Shown here: piece after piece, positions 20,741-29,447 of the stretch
How positions within the stretch are numbered: position 1 is the first letter of the stretch
Layout of the letters: each line of letters starts with the position of its first letter
Source of the DNA: Microcyclospora pomicola
Taxonomy: Eukaryota > Ascomycota > Dothideomycetes > Capnodiales
NCBI GenBank assembly: GCA_002786065.1
Contig: NHNY01000013.1
Location: forward strand, 124,001-188,000
Length of the DNA stretch: 64,000 nt
Reading direction: 5' to 3'
Translations under genes and position numbers: made by a program
The notes under the pieces: generated by a model
The model's database searches: none
What the model saw: the letters and a program-made list of their open reading frames with translations, nothing else
What the model was told of the DNA's origin: nothing

Positions 20741-21894
20741 ATGACGAGCATCCCGGACTTCGACTCCTTACCGCCTGTGGATGGCATGCCTCAAGGTACG
20801 TCGCCACTATGGTAGGACCTGTATCTTCCGCATTCAGCTCACGGTATCGCAGGCTGTGCATGGGGCATCTTCGACAAAGACGGCAAGAAAGATGTCTACG
20901 GAACCTTGAACCTTCTGACTCCGGAGGTCGTCCAGGCAGCATACAAGGAAGCCCAGGAGGGCATTTCCGTATCTCTGAACTGGTCGCTCGGCGGCATCGC
21001 GACTCCGGGCTTCGGCCGCAAAGGCCTGGTGCACAAAGTCATCAGCTTCATCGACAGTCCGATGGCCGGACACGGGTACGATGACGAGATCGAGTTCAAC
21101 ACGCAGTGCTCCTCGCAATGGGACTCACTCTGCCACTTCCACCACCAGCCCTCCGCATCGGGCTACAACGGCACGCAGACCTCTGTCGCGGAACTCCTGC
21201 AGCCGTACGGCAGCGAGGACACGGCGCAGCAGATCCCCACGCTGAACCACTGGCACGCGCGCGGCGGCATGGTCGCGCGTGGCGTCCTGATCGACTACAA
21301 AGCGTACGCGGACGAGCACGGGATCGCGTTCAACCCGTTCCACGACGACCCGATCACGATCGCGGACATCGAGACCATCGCCGCCAAGCAGGGCGTCGCC
21401 TTCCGCCCCGGCGATGTGCTCCTGATCCGCTCCGGCTTCACGGAGGCCCTGACGGGCATCAGCGCCGCCGAGCAAGCGCAGCTGATGGGCTCGCATCGCG
21501 CCTGCGGCGTCACCGGCAGCGTCGCGGCGGCCCGCTGGTTTTGGAACCAGCACTTCGCCGCCGTCGCGGGCGACATGATCGCCTTCGAGCACCTTCCGCC
21601 GCGGCGGCCGGACGGGTCCGAGGGCGCGATCACGGAACTGGTCCTGCATCAGTGGTTCCTGGGCTTGTTCGGCATGAGCATCGGCGAGCTGTGGGATCTT
21701 AAGGCGCTGAGCGAGACGTGCAAGCGGCTGAATCGGTATTCGTTCTTGTTGACCAGTGTGCCGCTGAATGTGCCGGGGGCGATTGGTATGTGTCTCCTTT
21801 TAATCCCTTTTCGACGATGGGGAAACCCCAGCGAGTGAGATATCATGCTGATCTATCAACAGGCTCCCCACCCAATGCTCTGGCTCTGTTCTAA
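20741..21894 (+). CDS. Cyclase-family (kynurenine-formamidase-like fold) metal-dependent hydrolase
   Basis: The protein belongs to the putative cyclase superfamily (PF04199), metal-dependent amide or ester hydrolases related to kynurenine formamidase. Three exons (20741-20795, 20853-21785 and a tiny 21863-21894) encode 339 residues. Family blocks are CAWGIFDKDGKKDVYGTLNL near the start, then SSQWDSLCHFHHQPSASGYN carrying the metal-binding His/Asp cluster of the fungal branch. GVLIDYKAYADEHG and the RPGDVLLIRSGFTEAL strand pair follow, and LHQWFLGLFGMSIGELWDL lies near the C-terminus. The last exon adds only GSPPNALALF, a conserved closing segment, which supports the 77-nt intron. The substrate is unknown. 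Some fungal relatives act on small aromatic or lactone compounds, but no partner genes for such a pathway are adjacent. Confidence 0.9.
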
Positions 21895-22363
21895 GGGCTG
21901 TCATTCAGATAGTCCTTCGATGATGTATCCTAATCCGGTGCTTGTCATGCCAGAACAATCTCGTTCCAGTCATTCCAAGACCATGTCTCAAGTCCTACCC
22001 GTATTGAAGCGCTCGTCATCTCACGAAAGCGCATTCCTTACTGTAGCCTCAGCACCCACTTCATGCTTACTGAACAGAATTTGCATCATCAACTGAAAAA
22101 GCGAACGCGAGTTCTTCTCCCATGTATTGAGCTAATAAAATCTCCGATTTGTAAGGAAAGACGTCTTGTCGGACTGGTATATTGACTCCCCAAGAGAAAC
22201 TCCACAATCCAAGCCTGTAAACGACTCCAGTGAACAGGCTCCGCAGAAATCGCTCGTAAACAACCCTCTCACAACTCACCACACCACGCTTGCTAGACTG
22301 AAAACACCTCCCTCTCTGCTGCTTGATCTCCTCTCTGCTGCTTGATCTTCTATGACACCAACC
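21895..22363. other. Convergent intergenic region
   Basis: This 469-bp spacer lies between the ends of the cyclase gene (+) and the coiled-coil gene (-). It contains a perfect 19-bp tandem duplication at 22311-22348 and no gene. Confidence 0.5.
22311..22348. repeat. Perfect two-copy 19-bp tandem repeat
   Basis: A 19-bp unit beginning CCTCTCTGCTG occurs twice head-to-tail, just beyond the stop codon of the coiled-coil gene and so probably in its 3' untranslated region. Confidence 0.85.
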
Positions 22364-23569
22364 TCAAGCGCCCACACTGACCTGCGCCGACACTCCATTC
22401 CGGACCCTCTGGCTCTCACTCGCCAACTCCTTCCGCGCCGCCTCACTGGCTGCGAGCTGGCTCTTGACCGCCTCAAGCTGCGCCTGCTGCGCCTTATAGC
22501 TCGTGTGGTACTCGCGCAGCTCAATCTTGGCCGCCTCAAAGGCCTCGTGCAGGCCGTTGCGTTTCGAGATGCTGCCGTTGTACGTGCTCTGCAGGTTCGT
22601 CAGGGCCGTCTGGGTGGTGTTCTGCGCCTTCTGGGCGGCGGCGAGCTGCGCGGCGAGCTGCGCGGTCTTGTCCGCGTGGGAGAGAGCGAGAGATTTTGCG
22701 GCCTGCAGCTCGTCGCCGGCGTTGTGCGAGCCTTCGCGCAGGCTGCTGAGCGTCTGCTCTGACGCGTCGAGGCGGGTTTGCACGGCGGTCAACTGCTCGT
22801 GCAGCGTGGTGAGGCGTTGCTCTTTCTCAGCGGCGCTGGCCTTCGATTGCTCGAGCGTCGTGGTGAGGGTAGCGGAGCTTTGCTCGTACTGTGTCGCCCT
22901 GGCCTCGGCGTCGGCAAGCTTGCTCTGTAGGGCGGCGAGTTGATCGCTGAGAGCCGTGAATTCTTGCTCGCGTTGTGCGGTGCTGCCCTTGATCATGGCG
23001 AGCTCTTGGCTGTGCGCTGCCGCGGTCGCCTCATGCTCTTTAGCCGCTCTCTCCAGTACCATGCGTTCCGCCTCCTTCTCTGCCATGGCCTGCTCCTTCT
23101 GCTCCAGGGTTTGTTGAAAGACAGCCTGCTGTCTCTCGTTCTCTGCCTTGAGCTCTCTGCTTTCCGTCTCGTACTTTGCCAGACCGCCTTGATTCGACGC
23201 GGTGAGTCCGTTGACCTCCTCCTTCAGCTTCTCCACCTCCTTTCTCGCCCGATTCCGCTCCATTGTCAATGCCTCCGCCACGCGGAGCTGCCCTTGCAGT
23301 TCCCGCGTCAGCTCATTCTTCAATGCATCAGTCTGCTTCTCTCGATCCTGCTGCAAAGCCCCGAACTTTGTTTCTAGCTCGAGGACTTGCTGACGAAGTC
23401 CATCTTGCTGACTCCGTGCTTCCCGCTTCGAGCTGTCCAGTGCACTCTTCGTTGTCGCCAACTCCTTCTCCTGAGCCGTGTTGCGCTCCACCGCCGCAGC
23501 GTAGTTCTGATCGAGCGTGTTGTACTTGTCGAGATACGCTGCGCGCTCCTTGGAAGAGCTGTTCCCCAT
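22364..23569 (-). CDS. Coiled-coil protein with a predicted N-myristoylation start
   Basis: This single-exon gene encodes 401 residues that are almost entirely predicted coiled coil: Glu/Gln/Ala/Lys heptads run from about residue 25 to 390, for example LEQKEQAMAEKEAERMVLER and EQRLTTLHEQLTAVQTRLDA. I chose the ATG at 23567-23569 because it opens with MGNSSSKE, an N-myristoyltransferase-type motif (MGxxxS). The frame is open further upstream to 23719, but the leader it would add (MCFDITICEL...) looks non-coding. Such a protein could be anchored to a membrane by the lipid and act as a tether or scaffold. I do not recognise an orthologue, and SMC or tropomyosin similarity would be only coiled-coil resemblance. 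Confidence 0.82.
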   Translation of the reverse strand: MGNSSSKERAAYLDKYNTLDQNYAAAVERNTAQEKELATTKSALDSSKREARSQQDGLRQQVLELETKFGALQQDREKQTDALKNELTRELQGQLRVAEALTMERNRARKEVEKLKEEVNGLTASNQGGLAKYETESRELKAENERQQAVFQQTLEQKEQAMAEKEAERMVLERAAKEHEATAAAHSQELAMIKGSTAQREQEFTALSDQLAALQSKLADAEARATQYEQSSATLTTTLEQSKASAAEKEQRLTTLHEQLTAVQTRLDASEQTLSSLREGSHNAGDELQAAKSLALSHADKTAQLAAQLAAAQKAQNTTQTALTNLQSTYNGSISKRNGLHEAFEAAKIELREYHTSYKAQQAQLEAVKSQLAASEAARKELASESQRVRNGVSAQVSVGA

Positions 23570-24524
23570 GGCCGCTTGCTGTTCTGGCTGATGATGGTGA
23601 TTCGTGTTCCTCCCGTGCCTATAGGATAGGACTCGCGGTGTTTCGTGCTTGCATCCACGCGAGCCGAGTATTCTGGGGTATCGAAAAGAAAGTTCGCAAA
23701 TGGTGATATCAAAGCACAAAGTATGAACGGGTCAAGTATATATATAACACAATGCTAAAGATCAAGAAGACAAGAGAGCTCTCCTGTGGCCGCGATCAAA
23801 GCACAAGGAGAAAGGAAAGATAAGGGCGGCCTGCAGCCAACAAGCAGGAAGTTCGAACAGAACCAGCAAGGTAGACGAAGAGACAGAGGAGAAGGGAAAG
23901 AGAGTGACAGATGAGACAAGGAGAGAAAGGACAAGGATCTCGCTCGTCACAGCGAACCTACGCTACAAGTCACAACCGAACAAGTCGGCTGGGCTGGCAC
24001 AGCACGCGCATCGCCGCACCTCATGGAACGCGAACGTTGGTGCTTGCAGTGCATACTGTACCCCCGGGCACGCCTGAATCTGCAATCTGATACACCCGCC
24101 GGGCACAACGTAGGTGGCATGGATTGTCAATGTACCGGACGGTGCAGGGCCAGAAGAAGGTTGTCGCGCCACGCACGAAGATGGTTAGGAGAATTGGGAA
24201 AGGAGTCGTGGAGTTGGAGTTTAATCGCTGGCGTCGGGAGTGCCCTGGTCGGCCCCTGGCTCCTACGTCCGCTAGTCGACTTCATCGTGAGACATACTAC
24301 TGAACCCACGGGGGATCTGTGATTATACTGGGACAGTAATTTGTTCGAGCTGTTCGTTACATCTCAAAGGATGAAAAGTACATCACCAATGGTTTGTCGA
24401 AGACCACAAGAAGGCATGCTTGATAATGAGAGCATCAATCATGACAAAGCAAATTCATGTATACAATCTCTATATAATGTCGCCACTACGTATCTTCCTG
24501 TGTGGCACAGAACTACCAACAAGC
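23570..24524. other. Promoter side of the coiled-coil gene; downstream of V-ATPase a
   Basis: This 955-bp spacer lies between two tandem minus-strand genes. It contains a TATATATATA run at 23737-23746 and a stretch at about 23760-23940 that is purine-rich on the plus strand (pyrimidine-rich on the transcribed sense). I see no gene. Confidence 0.5.
23737..23746 (-). promoter_or_regulatory. TATA-like element for the coiled-coil gene
   Basis: A 10-bp alternating TA run lies 168 bp upstream of the start codon. This is a motif match only. Confidence 0.35.
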
Positions 24525-27225
24525 TCACTTCAGCTCGGTCATCTCCTCCTCGAGCATGGCTTCGAAGCTGAAAGGCTCGAAAGCGACACCCTCACCGATG
24601 AAATGCTTGCTCATCGCCTCCACCCAGTGCAAACGCAGCGAATGCAACATAGCACTCGTGCCCTCCATGACGACCAGGACTGCAATCGTCAACGCGAACC
24701 ACAGGGTGAACATGACGAAGATGGCGAAGATCCCCAACGCGCCCTCGAATGCGAATGCGTTGGCGAGCGTCATCTTCCACAGCACGATGCTCAACTGTTG
24801 ATGTGCGAGCGAAAGCGCCCAGAGACGAAGGTATGAAGCCGTGTGCGAGACACAGTTGAGACAGAACTCGATCGTGTGGATGACTTGGTGGATCATCACT
24901 TCACTGAACTCGAACTCCTCGTGCTCACCAGCGTCCATGTCTTGTGTAATCATCGCAGCGCCATCGAAGTCACTCTCGGTGGAGAAGCGACCACCGTTGG
25001 CTGTTCCGTTCCCTGTGTGCTCGCCGTCATCTTCGTCATCCATTGCGCTGATGGTTGTCGTCTCTCCGATGCCGCGGTAGCCCTTGGAGCGCGCGCGGTT
25101 GTGTTCCCAACGTAGGTAGAATGGCTTCAGGAAGAGTAGGATCGGCACTTGGATGACTGCCACCAAGACGAGGATCACCTGGAGTGTACCTTGTCCAGCA
25201 TAAAGCTGTTCTTCGACGGTGCCGGGTTGTAGAAACATGTAAATCAGCATGTTCAGCAGACCAGGAGGAGACTGCCCGATGGCATACCAGTCGATGCACC
25301 ACTTGTAGATGATGGTGAAGACAAGATACCCAAAGATGGACTGGAAGAAGATCATGCCGGGAATGAAGTTGCCAAAGATGTCAATGGGCGACTTGAAATG
25401 GCGAGCGTTGACGTAAGACCAGATCAGAGAGTATGTCATCTGCGAGCGATGGGGTCAGTTGTGCATGAGCGGATGGTGGTCAATAAGACTTACATGTGCC
25501 CAACCAAAGATGATAGACAATTTCATTTTATAGCTGTTACTGAACAGTAGGTCGTTCTCGGTGTCGTGCCATCTCCAATCTATGCCGAATGGGTATGTGT
25601 AGCCCTCTACCCGCCTGGCCATAATTTTGGATTTTTCAGGGTCGTTGTTGGCAGGGAAGTCCCATTCCCACATACTCGGGAACAGGCTCAACTCCTTGGA
25701 GAAGACATCGCAATAGATCAGACCGGTGTACATGGAGAAGACGCCCATCATAAGCATGATGTAACGACCGTAGAAAGCCATGCCGAAGAGTTCGTCCTGT
25801 TTGCCGCGAGAAAGCGGCTTCTCCCAGTAGATCATGGCGACCGCTGCCATAGTCATGATGAAACCGTGACCGAAGTCACCGAACATGACAGCGAACAGGA
25901 AGGGGAAGGTGACAATAGTCGGTAGGCCGGGGTTAACTTCAGTGTACTTGGCAGTTCCGTAGGCATCAATGATGGTCTGAAAACCGAGAGTGAACTTGTT
26001 AGTCTTGTTGTATGTCGGAGGAGTCTTCGATGTCTTGATCCGGTTGACGATCGTTGGTACAGAAAGGCCAGCACGGTCATTGACGTCCTGAAGAGTCGAC
26101 TTGATCAGACCAAGAGAGCTGGTAGGGCACCAAGCCTCAGCGACCAAAGTCTTCCGCGTCGGGTCGTAGGCGAAGCGGTTGAGCGTCTGGTAGACACTCT
26201 TTTCCTTCTTGATGATAATCATCCAGGCAGCCAAAGATCGCCCAATCTGCGTGAGTTCCGCGTCCAGAGTACGTTTCGTGTTGCCAAGGACGTTGGACAA
26301 ATCTTGCAAGCGACTGTTGACCTCATGGATCTGGTCTCGGCGCAGCTCACTGTTCTCATCGACGTTGTAGATGTCTGCACCCAAGCTTTCGGAGATCTTC
26401 CTGATCTTGGCGATAATCTCCTTGCCATGGGCGAAGATGACGAAAACATTCTTGTGAACCTCCTCGTTCTTCTCCGGGTCGATGATCGCATCGGGGATCT
26501 CGGATTGGTTCATGTACAGATTGCCGCGGAGTGTACGCCAGAGGATACGCTCGAAAGCTCCCATGCGCTCGCGTGGGATGACACCAGCCACAAAGCCAAT
26601 GTTCATCACACTGAAGCTCTGCTGGTGGCCAGAATCGGAGTTGCCGTTGGCTTGCTCGACATCACGCAGAAGCGGGGCATCATCCGAAGAGTCGATGGAC
26701 TGGCGAATCTCATCGGTCTGGCCGCGAGCTCTATCAAAGAAGCCACCAGCCTCACGCAGCACCCAGCGCCATTCAGTGAGCTCCATTTCTCGCTTCTTGA
26801 GGGTCTCATAGCTGTCGTTCAAGCTCTGTATGCGCTGCTCCAAGCTCTGACTGCGGTCTGCCAACTCGTCGATTTCCGTGGCCGAGGGGGCCGCCATGCG
26901 ATTGTCGAAGTCGTACAACGAGCGCATGCCGATCTCGTTCTTCTCGATCTGAGACCGGAAGTAGTTGAGCTGGCGTTCGACATTATCCAGGCGTCGGATT
27001 TCCTGGGTGAAAGTGCGTTGGAATGCGCTGGTATCGGGATTGAGCTGTACATCTCGGTCAGTCTCGAACTTGAATACAGATCCTACTGGTACGCACATCG
27101 CGAAACTGCATAGATCCCAGCTCTCCCAAAGCGGAGACGACCTCGCGACCTATTTCATTGGCGACATAGAGCTGGGTCAGGGTCATGTCCGCCGAGCGGA
27201 AGAGAGAATCCTGCTTGGCCGCCAT
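24525..27225 (-). CDS. VPH1: V-type proton ATPase subunit a (Vph1/Stv1-like)
   Basis: Subunit a forms the proton half-channels of the V-ATPase membrane sector and links it to the peripheral stalks at vacuole or Golgi membranes. Three exons (27225-27097, 27044-25494, 25439-24525) joined by 52- and 54-nt introns encode 864 residues. The N-terminus ([20 protein letters not shown], then [18 protein letters not shown] across intron 1) is typical. The cytosolic half is followed by the membrane half, beginning [19 protein letters not shown]. Intron 2 joins FGWAH to MTYSLIW. The essential channel arginine is in [19 protein letters not shown]. An acidic loop ([13 protein letters not shown]) lies before the last helices, and the protein ends [13 protein letters not shown]. 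One gene is expected in most filamentous fungi, so the VPH1 name is by family; the Stv1 alternative cannot be excluded. Confidence 0.97.
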
Positions 27226-27461
27226 CTTGTACGTTCCTCTCACCGCGGTCTGTGAGAGGCGTGTGTTGGACGAATGGATTCGGGGTTCGTTGTGGTGGTG
27301 ATAAGAGATGGAAACACGCTGGCGGCCTGCAAAGCTCGAAGTACAGACGTATGATGCGGCTCGCTCCTTGGAAAGCGCCACAATAACTTGTTGCCTAAGG
27401 CATCAACTTTGATCAATCCTCACCCAGTAACAGATTACATTCTGGTAGCTACATGCTACAA

Positions 27462-28651
27462 CTATGTCGGAAAGTTCTTCACCAGCCATTCTCCTATGAT
27501 CTGCGCGATCTCCTCGGGTTTCTCGTACAAGCACCAATGACCTGCTTCGATTACCTTCTCCGTCAAATTATCTCCCGCCAACCCCTCCTTTCTTGCGTCG
27601 CCCATGAGATCCGTTCTACACACCCAGTCCCCAGTCTGCCCGATGTACAGCATAGGCACTGTAATCTCTCTGGACTCATCTTGACATGGTACTCGCTCGT
27701 CGTCAATCATCGTGTTATTTTTCAGACTCACGTAATACTGTACAGGTGCAGTAAGTCCCGACTTGGCCAGACGCTCCAGGAATCGCATCTTGAGCTTCTC
27801 ATCCTTGGCATATGGCTTCAAGTCGACTGTAAAGTCTTTATACCTTCCGGTCTTGGTCACATACTCGCGCATCGCTCCTGGCACACAGAACATCTCTCGC
27901 ATCCATATGTCTCTGCCCTCTTCTCCTGACTTGTCGCTGATCAGGACACCATTGTTGACTTCCCAGAAGCGCTCCAGATTCGCTTCGATCAGAGCTGGTC
28001 CGTCAGGTGCAGTGAAGAAGTTCCAGTACTCCCATTGCCGGTACCCAAAGCGCTTCTCGGTCGCGGCATTAGCAGTCTCAAGATCGAAAAGCTCTGTGGA
28101 AGGAACTTGATAGGCTAACGACAAGAGACTTAGACCGACACAACGGTCACGGTGATATAGGTAGAATCTCTGCGCTGTGGCTGAGCCCCAGTCATGTCCT
28201 GTGTGGTTGATACCGAATGAGTATGAAGTTCCGTGGCTTAGGACGTTGTCTTTCGAGATGCATACCTATGGGGATGACATTGTTAGGCACTTTCTCCTTG
28301 TCAAGGATCTGTGCTATGCACCCAGCCTGCTGCCGATAGTTGTAGGGCTTGGTTTCGGTCGGTTTGTCACTATCCCCAAACCTTTCATGTCGAGATATCA
28401 GTCAGAATAGAATGCTGGCACAACTGATCGACTCACCCCAGCAGATCCAGCAGTATGATCGGGAATCCCAGGGTGAGCATATGCGGCATGGCGCCCGCCC
28501 ACATGTGTGCATCGTCTGGGAATCCATGGATGAAAAGCAATGTAGGTCTGGATGGTTGGAGGTGGTCGGCGAAGCGTGGAGACAAATAATAGGAGTAAGT
28601 CAAATCGTTTGGTGTTGTCACCAATGTGTGATGGGAAAAGGATTCCATCAT
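27462..28651 (-). CDS. Alpha/beta hydrolase, epoxide-hydrolase-like
   Basis: Three exons (28651-28437, 28381-28266, 28198-27462) joined by introns of 55 and 67 nt encode 355 residues. Splicing restores the family order: LLFIHGFPDDAHMW (oxyanion HGxP motif), IILLDLLGFGDSDKPTYNY, and VIPIGHDWGSATAQRF. The Asp of GHDWG is the nucleophile typical of epoxide hydrolases and haloalkane dehalogenases rather than the Ser of esterases. A cap domain rich in Trp, Tyr and Phe follows (FGYRQWEYWNFFTAPDG). The C-terminal ITVPMLYIGQTGDWVC holds the acid-residue strand, and EAGHWCLYEKPEEIAQII the catalytic His. The likely activity is hydrolysis of an epoxide, with the substrate unknown. There is no signal peptide, so the protein is probably cytosolic. 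It is transcribed toward the V-ATPase gene, with 236 bp between them. Confidence 0.92.
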
Positions 28652-29447
28652 AATACCGAAACAGTTTTTATTCTTGAAGGTTTAACCACCCACGAACTAT
28701 CTAGCAATCAATATTGCGGTGGTTTGCAGAGTATTGATGTCGGTCTGTGAAACGGATTGATCGCGCCATGCTGACACTGAAGCGGGGTTGGGAGCTGGAG
28801 GTTTCCGGATGGTGTTGTTTCTGGCAGCTCGATGTGTTGGCAACAAGTTGACAGACGGGAATAAGATAGTAAAGGTACAACCTCAACCAGCCTTGATGAA
28901 AGATGTAGTCCAACCCGCAAGACATGGTACATGAAGCGAGCACAGCAACCTATGACGAGAACAAGCAAAAGGATTTTGCATACACTATATATACACCACG
29001 ACCTATCTCCGACCATTTCCCATGGTCGGGAAGAGAAACAGTCGGCTCAGCTACCCAAGAAAAGATATTCTCTTTAATATTACAAAAATGCCCACGGGTA
29101 TCGCTGATCCTCTTTGCCATGGAAAAAGCCCGGAAGTCGTGAAGTCGTCATGAATAGTGTTCCACGGCCCAAGCTCATGAGATCGAGCCGGGGAACCGGT
29201 GAAAATGTGTGAGAAATTGGATGTCGTGAAGTGGTACCTGACGCCCTGAATGTCCAGGGAACATCACCACTCGTTCTTTTCGCTGAGCTCGATGCATTGC
29301 GTCTCTCCAATCAAAAAGTCGAAAACGCACGCTTGCTCGGCAGAAGAGGGAGAAAGAGGAGTCGCAAGAACAGGCTTGCTAATGGTTCAAGTGATATGAG
29401 TAACAAAACACAAAGAAATTCGTGAGATATAGGCGCACTTGTTTGAT
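28652..29447. other. Intergenic, no gene seen
   Basis: This 796-bp spacer lies between two tandem minus-strand genes. A short TATATATA tract lies near 28985. I see no coding sequence. Confidence 0.45.
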
